DNA of 64,000 nt from Betaproteobacteria bacterium (GTDB taxonomy: Bacteria > Pseudomonadota > Gammaproteobacteria > Burkholderiales > Thiobacillaceae): positions 186,001 through 250,000 of the forward strand of contig JACRNB010000011.1 of assembly GCA_016219425.1 (NCBI GenBank). The letters run 5' to 3'. The translations under genes and the position numbers were made by a program. Of the stretch, positions 45,705 to 54,501 are shown piece after piece. The notes under the pieces were generated by a model. It saw only the letters and a list, made by a program, of their open reading frames with translations, ran no database searches and was not told the DNA's origin. The stretch's first letter is position 1. The number at the start of each line of letters is the position of its first letter.

Positions 45705-47486
45705 TCAGGCCAGGATGATGGAGATCAGACCGTTCACCAGTTTCTGGTAATGCTGAACGGCGGATTCGATGCCGCACCGGGCTAGGATGGCCTGCACCTC
45801 CGGTTGCGCCAGGAAGCAACTCCCCGCCTCCCGGGTAGCCTCGGGCCAGATGCCGAGGCGAATGAATTCCAGATGGATTTGACCGAGATCAGCCGGGGAC
45901 AGATTACTGTGGGCCAGCATGTTGCGGATATCTTTCGGACTCACGAAACGATGCCCCAGAGTCACCCTCTTATTGTTGTCGTTGTAGGCTGGATTGAGTC
46001 TGGAAAAGTACGTACTTAAATGCTCATTCCCAATGAATTCATCACGCCAGCGGGCATCGTGCTTGGTCTGGGTCATGATTTCAAGCTGGATACTCTTGCG
46101 GTTCTCGCTCTTTTTGAGACAGGGCTCCTGGCTGGGGGCAAGGGGCTGGATAAGGGAAGAAAATTCCGCTTGAATACTGTGATACCCATTTTCAACAATC
46201 TTGTTTCTGGAAACCGGATCACGTTTAGCGGCGGGTTTCCTCAAACATCCACCCCCATTTTTCTCCGCGATCTCTATATGCCTGGTCAGATCATTGATGC
46301 GTACCCTGGCGTCTGGAAAATACTGCCGTAGCCGCAATTCCAGAAGATCACGTTGGGCGGATTCGATAAAAGAAAGGGTAAACAGGACAGCGTCGGCGAT
46401 GGCATGGCGTGCCAGGGCCGATTCCACTCGCAAGGCCTGAATGGCGCATCGGGGCAGGTGCTGATCCAGCCAGAAATGAATGAAATCCGGATTCTGGTGG
46501 ATTATCGAGGTATCCTGGGGCAAGCCTGACAACAGGGCATTCACCGCCTTGACGGCATGGCGCCAACCGGATTCATCGGGGAGGTCAGCGACGCTATCCG
46601 CCATGACGCTGGCGCCATAAAAGTCCTGCCGTTGTACCAGACCCAGAACCATCTTGCGCAGTCGCAATAAAGTGGCTGGGGGTAATTCCATGGAGGAATA
46701 GACGATCGTGGCAGGAACAGTCGTTCCCGACACGGGATCCGGCGTGCGGATTTCATACACCTCGGCAAAATGCAATTGCGCCAAAGCCACAATGTAGTCA
46801 TTCAACTGGTGAATTCCGCCGTCCATGGCCGTGGCCACCGCATCAAATTGCCCGCTGGTGGCCAAGGTTTTCAGGAACACGTCCAGACGGCCCAATACAA
46901 CAGGATTCAGCCGTCCATTGAAAAACAATGCATCCCGTCCGCTCAGATAATTGAAGCACGCAGACTGAGGCGTCTCACTCGTGGGTTGAAATGCGCCCGA
47001 CTCCACCAATTCCACCCCCAGCACATGGGCCGCAGCCAAGGCCAGTATGGGGCCAGTTGCCACCGGTTCCTGCTCCGTCTCGCGACCACCCGAATTGGCG
47101 TCACGGTGAGTATTCAGAACCAGCACACCAACGGCTTTCCAATCCTGCAACTCGGAATGGAGCAAGAACACATCCAGGGCGGAAGACAGCTTCGGGGTGC
47201 AGAGATTCAGCTTGTTCGATTCGTCATGAAACGGGGAAACCCCGGTATGACTGGATTGCCAGCCCGATCCGCTCCTGGTGATCCACACACTCCCTGATTC
47301 CAGGGGCGGGGGAGGCGCATCGACATCCAGTGCCCACTGTTGAGATTCGGACAGCAAGAACTGGTGGAACTCCCGCAGTGACGTGCCTTGAACATTCACG
47401 GGAGTTCTGCGCAAGCCCAGAGGGGCATCCACCAACAACTGGATATCCGTTCTACCGCCCGCCACCAGAAGAAGAACGCGCTTCAT
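45705..47486 (-). CDS. CARF-HEPN ancillary ribonuclease (Csm6/Csx1-like)
   Basis: 593 residues from ATG 47486; the frame runs further up into CRISPR repeats but that is not coding. The N-terminus KRVLLLVAGGRTDIQLLVD is a Rossmann strand-loop and FDAVATAMDGGIHQLNDYIV looks like the CARF ligand loop. The C-terminal helical domain carries RNMLAH (R521, H526), the R-x4-H active site of HEPN RNases. In type III systems such proteins are switched on by cyclic oligoadenylates and cut RNA non-specifically. It begins 35 bp beyond the trailer end of the array, in the same direction as array transcription, so it may be expressed from the array transcript. Confidence 0.78.
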   Translation of the reverse strand: MKRVLLLVAGGRTDIQLLVDAPLGLRRTPVNVQGTSLREFHQFLLSESQQWALDVDAPPPPLESGSVWITRSGSGWQSSHTGVSPFHDESNKLNLCTPKLSSALDVFLLHSELQDWKAVGVLVLNTHRDANSGGRETEQEPVATGPILALAAAHVLGVELVESGAFQPTSETPQSACFNYLSGRDALFFNGRLNPVVLGRLDVFLKTLATSGQFDAVATAMDGGIHQLNDYIVALAQLHFAEVYEIRTPDPVSGTTVPATIVYSSMELPPATLLRLRKMVLGLVQRQDFYGASVMADSVADLPDESGWRHAVKAVNALLSGLPQDTSIIHQNPDFIHFWLDQHLPRCAIQALRVESALARHAIADAVLFTLSFIESAQRDLLELRLRQYFPDARVRINDLTRHIEIAEKNGGGCLRKPAAKRDPVSRNKIVENGYHSIQAEFSSLIQPLAPSQEPCLKKSENRKSIQLEIMTQTKHDARWRDEFIGNEHLSTYFSRLNPAYNDNNKRVTLGHRFVSPKDIRNMLAHSNLSPADLGQIHLEFIRLGIWPEATREAGSCFLAQPEVQAILARCGIESAVQHYQKLVNGLISIILA

Positions 47487-47521
47487 ATTGATTCCAAGAA
47501 TGGATAAATGGAAGGGGGATA

Positions 47522-49112
47522 CTGCATAGCGGCATACACCGCAAATGGAATTACAACCTGTGCCACTCAACCCCGCCCGGTTGGTCCGTTTCAAGCGGCA
47601 TACACCGCAAATGGAATTACAACGAGATTTTTGTTCAACACCGGACACGAAAGTTTCAAGCGGCATACACCGCAAATGGAATTACAACTCAACTGGGATG
47701 AGTTCGATCCATTCGGAGAGTTTCAAGCAGCATACACCGCAAATGGAATTACAACCGTGTTTGCGTCTTTCGTCAGGTGAATGTTTCAAGCGGCATACAC
47801 CGCAAATGGAATTACAACAAACCAGCATGTGATTCTCGGGCCATACGGTTTCAAGCGGCATACACCGCAAATGGAATTACAACAACAAATGGCACGGCCG
47901 ATGGTTGGTCAGGTTTCAAGCGGCATACACCGCAAATGGAATTACAACAAAATAAGGGTAGTTCGTAGTTCAATTTTGTTTCAAGCGGCATACACCGCAA
48001 ATGGAATTACAACCAAAATGTCCACGAAGAATTTTGTTTTTGGTTTCAAGCGGCATACACCGCAAATGGAATTACAACCAATTTATAAACAAACCAGCGA
48101 CGCAATAGTTTCAAGCGGCATACACCGCAAATGGAATTACAACCAAAAAAATGAAAATGGCAATGAATATCATGTTTCAAGCGGCATACACCGCAAATGG
48201 AATTACAACCATGACGGTGGTGGATTACGCGTTGTCCGGTTTCAAGCGGCATACACCGCAAATGGAATTACAACCCATGCAACAGGCCCTCATGTCGGCT
48301 AAGTTTCAAGCGGCATACACCGCAAATGGAATTACAACTTAACGGAGGTGTAGTTCTAGTTGATAGAGTTTCAAGCGGCATACACCGCAAATGGAATTAC
48401 AACGCAAACTTCATCCTCGATCTGAAGAACTCGTTTCAAGCGGCATACACCGCAAATGGAATTACAACCCATTAATTTTTTTGAATCTGGATAAGCGTTT
48501 CAAGCGGCATACACCGCAAATGGAATTACAACGGAAAATCTTCCGCAGCACTATTTTTCGGTTTCAAGCGGCATACACCGCAAATGGAATTACAACCCTT
48601 CAGCCGCGACGGCGCCGGCCTTGGTTTCAAGCGGCATACACCGCAAATGGAATTACAACCGTATTTCCTCAACAAAATGTTTGATGTCGTTTCAAGCGGC
48701 ATACACCGCAAATGGAATTACAACCGCACCACGTTGTTCGTTCCTTGAGAAAGGTTTCAAGCGGCATACACCGCAAATGGAATTACAACTCAGAAAAAAC
48801 ACTCTGTCGCTTTTGGAGTTTCAAGCGGCATACACCGCAAATGGAATTACAACAAATGAACGCGCGTATCTACACAGTGAAGTTTCAAGCGGCATACACC
48901 GCAAATGGAATTACAACTAATCATGAACCAAGTCCAAACCCCCCAAAGTTTCAAGCGGCATACACCGCAAATGGAATTACAACCAAAGAAGGGTTGGTGG
49001 AAGAACAATTAGGTTTCAAGCGGCATACACCGCAAATGGAATTACAACCCGACCCCAGTTATGTCTGGCGATCATTGTTTCAAGCGGCATACACCGCAAA
49101 TGGAATTACAAC
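47522..49112 (-). CRISPR. CRISPR array, 25 repeats of 36 bp, 24 spacers
   Basis: Repeats start at 47522, 47588, 47653, 47720, 47783, 47848, 47913, 47978, 48043, 48108, 48174, 48239, 48303, 48368, 48433, 48497, 48561, 48624, 48689, 48754, 48818, 48882, 48948, 49013 and 49077. Spacers are 27-31 bp, mostly 28-29. On the minus strand the repeat begins GTTGTAATTCC, has a small hairpin GCGG-TGTATG-CCGC and ends GCTTGAAAC, the usual 3' tag of type III crRNAs, so transcription is leftward from a leader at 49113. The repeat at 47522 has lost its GCTTGAAAC end, as expected for the oldest, trailer-end repeat; that at 47720 has one change. Confidence 0.98.
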
Positions 49113-49259
49113 TCACCTGTGGATAACTTGGCCGCCAGTAGAGACCAGTTTTCGATTCGCAGGCCCATCACATCCATCTGTCCTTACCCATAGCCCCATC
49201 CCCGCATGATAGTACTGGCAGCCTGGGAAGCCCACGGGCATTCCGGGTGATGCCCAGGC
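49113..49259 (-). promoter_or_regulatory. CRISPR leader and divergent spacer to the RT gene
   Basis: 147 bp between the leader-proximal repeat and the reverse transcriptase gene. It must contain the array promoter (leftward) and the promoter of RT-cas2-cas1 (rightward). A TATCAT on the minus strand near 49205-49210 is a weak -10 candidate. No clear -35 is visible. Confidence 0.55.
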
Positions 49260-50141
49260 ATGGCTGGCACAAAAGATGCTACATGGCCGGACATGAAACC
49301 CTTCGTCACCCTTGCCACTCAACCCGGCCTCCTCGACACGGCCTGGCGGCATGTGTCCAGCCAGAAAGGCCTGTGGAGGCCCGGGGTTCCTATCTCGTGG
49401 GTACGCCTCCATGTGTTGCGCCATGTAGGTCTCCTGGCAGAGGAACTGCGCTCGGGGCGTTATGAACCAGACCCGCCAAGGCGATTCAGCATCCAGAAGG
49501 GAGATGGCTCCGAACGTCCGCTGGCGAGCTATTACCTGAGGGACCGGTTCGCCCAGCGCCTGGTCTTGCTGGCCCTGGCGCCTCGGGTGGAACCCATTCT
49601 GCATGAGTCCAGCTATGCCTACCGGCCACTTTGTTCGTCCGACATGGCCGTCTGTCGCGCCCGCGAATGGATACGCCGCGGCTATATCTGGCTGGCCACC
49701 GCAGATATCGCCCGCTGCTTCGAAAACATTCCCCACGACGGCGTGCTGAGACGAATTGCGGATGTGACGGACCTGGGTGTGCTGGAGCCAGTCTTGCGCG
49801 CATGGCTAGGCGCTCCCGAATCACACCGGGGATTGCCCCAGGGGATGGTGCTGTCTCCCTTGCTGTGCAATCTCTACCTCAACAGCATGGACTGGGCCAT
49901 GGCCGCCAGGGATGTGCCGTTTGTGCGCTACGCCGACGACATCCTGTTGTTCGCTCGTTCCCGCGGTCAGGCGCGGGGGGCCTTGCTGGCTGCCGGTGCG
50001 GAGGCGGGCAGGCTCGGCCTGGCTCTGCACCCGGATAAGACTACCCTGGCCATGAGTTCCCGCAGCCTGGTTTTCCTCGGTCGCCGCATGCCAGGACTGC
50101 TGGAGGCACACCAAGATGAAAACTGGCTGGAAGCCGCCTGA
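49260..50141 (+). CDS. CRISPR-associated reverse transcriptase (stand-alone)
   Basis: 293 residues; ATG 49260 is used, with MKPFVTLATQ at 49293 as an alternative start. Group II intron-like RT motifs: RPLASYYLRDRFAQRLVLLA, motif A WLATADIARCFENI, motif B GLPQGMVLSPLLCNLYLN and the catalytic FVRYADDILLF (motif C). No maturase or endonuclease domain, and it is not fused to Cas1. It overlaps the Cas2-like gene by 26 bp and precedes cas1, so it should act in spacer acquisition, copying RNA-derived spacers to DNA. Confidence 0.93.
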   Translation: MAGTKDATWPDMKPFVTLATQPGLLDTAWRHVSSQKGLWRPGVPISWVRLHVLRHVGLLAEELRSGRYEPDPPRRFSIQKGDGSERPLASYYLRDRFAQRLVLLALAPRVEPILHESSYAYRPLCSSDMAVCRAREWIRRGYIWLATADIARCFENIPHDGVLRRIADVTDLGVLEPVLRAWLGAPESHRGLPQGMVLSPLLCNLYLNSMDWAMAARDVPFVRYADDILLFARSRGQARGALLAAGAEAGRLGLALHPDKTTLAMSSRSLVFLGRRMPGLLEAHQDENWLEAA

Positions 50142-50775
50142 GCCTCCATTGCGGGGTGCGGCCGAGCCCTGTCTCCTGGCCTATGACATTGCCCATCGAC
50201 GGCGCCTGCAACGGGTTGGCCGGGTGCTTGCCCACTGGCGCATCGGCGGCCAGAAATCTGTCCATGAGTGCCTGCTGCGGCCCCATGAGCAGATTGACCT
50301 GCTGGCCGAGGTGGCGGAGTTGATTCAGCCCGAGCAGGACAGTGTCCTGCTGGTGCGCCTGCCCTGGGGTGAGGGTGGGCCGTCCGTCGCCGGGGTGCCC
50401 TCCTGGCGGCCAGGCCAGCCCGATCTCCTGGACTGGCGGGTCGCCGCCCCCCTGCCTTGGCCACAGACACAGGCCTGGACGCTGCTGGCCTATGACGTGC
50501 GCGATGCGCGCAGGCTGCGCCGGGCCCATGCTCTCCTGGCCGCGGTGGCTACGCCGTTGCAGCGTTCCCTGTTCCTGCACTTCGGCGCCGGCGCCGAACT
50601 GGCATCGCTACTGGTGCGGATGACAAAGATTCTGGGGGATGAGGATGACCTGCGCTTGTATAGGCTGGGCCATCCACGGCGACTCTGGTGGTTGTGCGGC
50701 GGCATCCCCCTGTCGGACGCGGAGTTGGGCCCGCCCAGGATTCCGTCCGATACCCTTATCTGGTATGGCCCTTAG
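50116..50775 (+). CDS. cas2: Tandem Cas2-Cas2 fusion protein
   Basis: 219 residues, twice the normal Cas2 length. The first half has CLLAYDIAHRRRLQRVGRVL and GGQKSVHECLL, the ferredoxin-like Cas2 pattern; the second half repeats it with TLLAYDVRDARRLRRAHALL and PLQRSLFLHFG. Both keep the aspartate after the first strand (YD). A proline/tryptophan linker (about 85-110) joins them. A single chain could replace the Cas2 homodimer in the Cas1-Cas2 integrase. GGAGG is 9 bases before ATG 50116. Confidence 0.85.
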   Translation: MKTGWKPPEPPLRGAAEPCLLAYDIAHRRRLQRVGRVLAHWRIGGQKSVHECLLRPHEQIDLLAEVAELIQPEQDSVLLVRLPWGEGGPSVAGVPSWRPGQPDLLDWRVAAPLPWPQTQAWTLLAYDVRDARRLRRAHALLAAVATPLQRSLFLHFGAGAELASLLVRMTKILGDEDDLRLYRLGHPRRLWWLCGGIPLSDAELGPPRIPSDTLIWYGP

Positions 50776-50784
50776 GAGGCAAGT

Positions 50785-51711
50785 ATGGGACACCTGCAAC
50801 TCTGGATTGACGAACCCGGGGCCAGTCTGGACCTGGTGTCAGGCGCCGCGCGTATTCGCCTGGCCTCTGGCGAGATGCGTCAGGTCGGCGTAGGCGCTCT
50901 GGCCCAGGTGACCTTGTTGCGGCCTGCCACCCTGAGCACCGATCTACTCCGGGCCTGCCACGAGAATGGTGTGGCTGTGGCTCTGCTTTCCGAGCGCTCT
51001 CCCAATGCTGCGTTCTTGTGGCCCGCGTCCCCGCGCGGGGCGCGTCTGCGTCATGCCCAGCACCGGGTGGCCGACGATGCGGCCCACAACCTGGACCTGG
51101 CCCGCTGGCTGGTGGCGGAAAAGATCCGGGAGCAGATGCGCTGGTTGACGGCCCAGGATGTGGAGCATCACCTGGAGCGTTTCCGTCTTGCCGCCCTGGC
51201 TACCAGCCAGATCGATACCCTGCGCGGCATCGAGGGGGCGAGCAGCGCGCGCTATTTCAGGCTGTGGGCGGGGCTCTGGCAGGCTCCATGGCAGTTTCCG
51301 GGACGCGACCGGTTGCCACCTGGCGACCCGGTCAACGCACTACTGTCCCTGACCTATACCCTGGCCCTGGCCATGACGGGACGCCTGGCCGGCGCAAGGG
51401 GGCTGGATCTGGCGGTGGGCAGCCTGCACCCCCTCACCGGAGATCGCCCCGCTTTGGCCATGGACCTGATGGAACCCCTGCGCCCCTGGTGCGATCAGTG
51501 GGTCTGGCAGATCTGCGAGTCGGGCAAGGTGACGCCGCAGGATTTCGAGCTGGATCCGGAACGTGGCTGCCGATTGACCCGCGACGGGCGGCGGAAATAT
51601 TACGCAGCCTGGTTTGCAGACCAGCGCCGTTGGTTTGAACCCCAGGCCCGTCGTGGACTGGCGGGCTGGCTGCGCCAGTTGCGAGTCCGTCCGGAAGGGC
51701 TTCCGGACTGA
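50785..51711 (+). CDS. cas1: CRISPR integrase Cas1
   Basis: 308 residues after a perfect TAGGAGG. The all-alpha catalytic part holds the metal ligands: E in LRGIEGASSARYF, H in AVGSLHPLTGDRPALAMDL and the acidic D/E pair in ALAMDLMEPLRPW. N-terminal beta domain is normal. Third gene of RT-cas2-cas1. Integrates spacers at the leader end of the adjacent array. Confidence 0.95.
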   Translation: MGHLQLWIDEPGASLDLVSGAARIRLASGEMRQVGVGALAQVTLLRPATLSTDLLRACHENGVAVALLSERSPNAAFLWPASPRGARLRHAQHRVADDAAHNLDLARWLVAEKIREQMRWLTAQDVEHHLERFRLAALATSQIDTLRGIEGASSARYFRLWAGLWQAPWQFPGRDRLPPGDPVNALLSLTYTLALAMTGRLAGARGLDLAVGSLHPLTGDRPALAMDLMEPLRPWCDQWVWQICESGKVTPQDFELDPERGCRLTRDGRRKYYAAWFADQRRWFEPQARRGLAGWLRQLRVRPEGLPD

Positions 51712-51755
51712 CAGTCCCTCGTGCGTCCGGCCCGCCGAGGGAGCAACGACTCCTC

Positions 51756-54038
51756 TTACGGTTTGCCTGGACGAACCTCAGGGGGGAGCAGGAAGGTGAA
51801 CTGGGAACACCGCCTGGCCGTGGCGTAATCCCTTCTCACTTTGCTGTGGAAAGTGGGAATACTGAGGGTTCCTTTTCTGTCTGCCTCCAACGGATAGCTG
51901 CGCAGGGGCCCCGTGAAGGCATGCAGGTTCAACCAGGACTGAATTACGCCCTCTGCTTCCGCCCCCAGACGATCCCGTAACGCCTGAAGGTAGGGTACCT
52001 GGGCGTCTGTCACCACGACTTGCAAAGAGGTTTCCTTTTCTGGGCGCAACCTCAGATCGTCGATGTGGAGTTCCACGCTGCCCATGCCAAGGGGCCGACC
52101 ATGACCAAGTTTGTGCGCATACCGGGTAGACCCCTGCACCGTTCCCGGTGTGGCAAGCCGACCGGGCTCCAGTACGGCCAGAAGAGCGCCCAGTTCCCAT
52201 GGCCGCAACCGGGCAAACCGCAATGTGAAGCGGAAATCGGATTCCCGGTCACAGACATAGTGGGCCCGAGCATTGAGTTCACCCGCCGGTTTGTCTCCCC
52301 GACCGGGCTGGATGCTATCCAGATTTGTTGACGGCTGATGTGGATAGACCTTGCGTCCGCCCAGGTTGCCCCCAGGATCACCGGGCAGGTCGCCATAGGT
52401 TTTGAGGGGGGGCGCGGCGGTCTGGTCCAGGTAGAACTCGACAGCACTGGGCTTGGGTGAGCCCAGGGGGCGCAGCGGGATGGGCTGCTGATCGGACACG
52501 CCGAGGAAACGAAGTTTTTGGGATAGCGCATGGTTGATGGCGATCCTGCCGGCCAGCTTGTCATAGGCCTTTTTCTTGTCCCTGATCAGATCGACGTATT
52601 CCCCATCGTTGACATAACCGAACAGCAGCCTGGCTGCCGTGAGCCGTTCAGGAGGCTTGCCATCCTGTATCTCTTCTTCCTGAAGCCCTCCCAATTCAGG
52701 ACGGAGAGCCCCGTTCCTGATGCGAATGCTGTTGCTGTAAGCCCACCGGTAGTGGAAGTGGTGCCCCAGAGAAACGATCTTGCCGGATGAGACTTCCTGC
52801 TCGATGTAGATAAGCTGCCATGGCTCAAGATTGGAAGCATTGCTGATCGCTTTTGCGATGCGTTGTTGAGGCTCTTCCGAGTTCTTGGGATCGGAGCTTC
52901 CAGCCAAGGGGGGCGCCGCGTCATTGAAGTATTTCTTCATCGGGCTTCGTTCCAGATGCTCCCCCGCAAGCAGGGACTGGGTTTCCCGGTAAGCCTTCAG
53001 AACAGTCGGTTCAATGGGCAGGGAAGTCTTGCTGATCAGACTTTCTGGGACAAGGACTTGGGAATAGACCTGTCCACCGCTGTTCTTCATTTCCAATGCA
53101 AAGGCCTTGGCCAAATAGCCCATTCCGTCGATCCCGCCTTTGTAGAGGCAGACCTTGCCTTTCAGGCGCTTATCCCCTCCCTTGTCCTTGATCCTTTTCT
53201 TGCCGTTTGCCTCCTCGACAGAAAAGTCATCCTGGATGTGGGATCCAGGTAACGCTTCTTTTGGAGAGAGCACCCCCTGGAGAATGAAGTACACAGACCT
53301 GACGTCTTGTAGAGGCCAGACCGTCACGCTGCCATCCGCAACAGTTTCAACGATGGCAGGAAGACACCTGTATTTGTCCGGAGTCCTATTCCAATCCACA
53401 AAATTGGGACGGTAGGTGAAGCGCTGATCCTTAACTCGCTCCATGGGGGCGTTGAGCAGGATGGCTAGGCTTTGCCGCAACATGCCCTTGATGGAGGAAC
53501 CGGGCACCACGACCTGGTTTCCCATCATGAGGGGGTAGAGATGGTGGCTGGACGAGGTCTCAATCTGCTGGTTTCCAATCTGCTGGTTTCCCACGAGCAG
53601 GGGGGTCAACACCGTCAGGGTGCACCGGATTTCCCCGCTCAACAGATCGCCGCCGCTGGAGCCATCGTGCCAGACCGGGGCATCGTTGATGGCGTGTTTC
53701 AGGTCGATGGGGGCAAAGCCGTAGGGGATGGGCTGATTCCTAACAGGATCGGCCTTGGTGGTGGGGTGCGCGGACGCTCCCGTGGATGGGCCGTTCTTGT
53801 GGGCGGGCGACATGGGCGCGACATCCAGAGGCCTCAGGTTATAGGCCTCCATTTCCCCATTATCCCTTCGCTTTTGATCATGGCTGGGTCTCTCTTCATA
53901 GCTGACCCACATACCCTGGGAGAGCTTATTAGCACTATCGGATGGACGAAAATAAATACTCTTACGGTCGCTCTGCTTTGGCGCAACAAAACCAAAGTTA
54001 TTCTCCAGGTTCAACTTTTGAATGAATCCCTCAGGCAT
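51756..54038 (-). CDS. Cas7-insertion RAMP subunit (TIGR03986 family) with N-terminal cold-shock-like domain
   Basis: 760 residues. Residues 1-65 (GFIQKLNLENNFGFVAP, IYFRPSD) look like a cold-shock OB fold. From about 130 comes a Cas7 RAMP: CTLTVLTPLLVG, VVVPGSSIKGMLRQ, and the glycine-rich end GHGRPLGMGSVEL, interrupted by a large insertion. At the position of the backbone-cleaving aspartate of active Cas7 subunits the sequence is SSHHLYPL, so this unit is probably not catalytic. GNQQI occurs twice because of a 15-bp tandem duplication (53561-53590). GGGAGGGG precedes the ATG, which overlaps the csx19-like stop by 8 bp. Last gene of the cas10 operon. Confidence 0.88.
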   Translation of the reverse strand: MPEGFIQKLNLENNFGFVAPKQSDRKSIYFRPSDSANKLSQGMWVSYEERPSHDQKRRDNGEMEAYNLRPLDVAPMSPAHKNGPSTGASAHPTTKADPVRNQPIPYGFAPIDLKHAINDAPVWHDGSSGGDLLSGEIRCTLTVLTPLLVGNQQIGNQQIETSSSHHLYPLMMGNQVVVPGSSIKGMLRQSLAILLNAPMERVKDQRFTYRPNFVDWNRTPDKYRCLPAIVETVADGSVTVWPLQDVRSVYFILQGVLSPKEALPGSHIQDDFSVEEANGKKRIKDKGGDKRLKGKVCLYKGGIDGMGYLAKAFALEMKNSGGQVYSQVLVPESLISKTSLPIEPTVLKAYRETQSLLAGEHLERSPMKKYFNDAAPPLAGSSDPKNSEEPQQRIAKAISNASNLEPWQLIYIEQEVSSGKIVSLGHHFHYRWAYSNSIRIRNGALRPELGGLQEEEIQDGKPPERLTAARLLFGYVNDGEYVDLIRDKKKAYDKLAGRIAINHALSQKLRFLGVSDQQPIPLRPLGSPKPSAVEFYLDQTAAPPLKTYGDLPGDPGGNLGGRKVYPHQPSTNLDSIQPGRGDKPAGELNARAHYVCDRESDFRFTLRFARLRPWELGALLAVLEPGRLATPGTVQGSTRYAHKLGHGRPLGMGSVELHIDDLRLRPEKETSLQVVVTDAQVPYLQALRDRLGAEAEGVIQSWLNLHAFTGPLRSYPLEADRKGTLSIPTFHSKVRRDYATARRCSQFTFLLPPEVRPGKP

Positions 54039-54501
54039 TTTTCCCCTCCCTGATCACCAGTCTCCAGGCCTTCAATCCACCTTCCTGGAAATACTCCAGG
54101 GCAGCCAAGTCCAGGTTGCCTGAAACATTCAGTTCGAGTCCAAAGCGGGCCTGGTCTCGCAGAAGGAACACCGTCTTTTCGGTACACAGATAGCTCTCGC
54201 CTTCGACCTCTTCCAGGTACGCCCAACGGCACCCTTTGACGGGGTCGGCGACGATATGCAGGGCACGATCCGGCCAGAACACCCTGGCCTCGGCGAGGGG
54301 AATCGCCTCCGGCCAGTTCGGGACGCCTACCACCAGAGGGGCGAAACCGGGAATACGGCCGGGGTGTCCATCCTGGCAGTAGTCTGACTCAGGTTCCGCC
54401 CAAGCCAGCATGGCCTCCGCACCCCACTCTCGGGCCAACTCACTTACGGATTTCTCCGGCTCGAACCCGTGGGTCCGGTTCAGATCAACCTGCCTGTTCA
54501 T
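54031..54501 (-). CDS. csx19: Csx19-like type III-D subunit
   Basis: 156 residues from ATG 54501 (MNRQVDLNRTHGFEPE); an upstream extension lies in the cas7-2x gene. The middle segment EARVFWPDRALHIVADP fits the Csx19 pattern of an RxF...dgElhlwR strand, and the closing ALEYFQEGGLKAWRLVI is beta-rich. Csx19 is found only in type III-D loci and sits within the complex. Identification rests partly on its place between cas7-2x and cas7-insertion. Confidence 0.7.
   Translation of the reverse strand: MNRQVDLNRTHGFEPEKSVSELAREWGAEAMLAWAEPESDYCQDGHPGRIPGFAPLVVGVPNWPEAIPLAEARVFWPDRALHIVADPVKGCRWAYLEEVEGESYLCTEKTVFLLRDQARFGLELNVSGNLDLAALEYFQEGGLKAWRLVIREGKNA

Noticed and set aside
47487-47675. Upstream extension of the CARF-HEPN frame into the array
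   Set aside because: It is made of repeat-encoded residues; the ATG at 47486 opens a proper Rossmann N-terminus.
47508-49209. Several open frames of 60-170 codons through the CRISPR array
   Set aside because: They consist of the translated repeat (FQAAYTANGITT, KRHTPQMELQ) and spacers.
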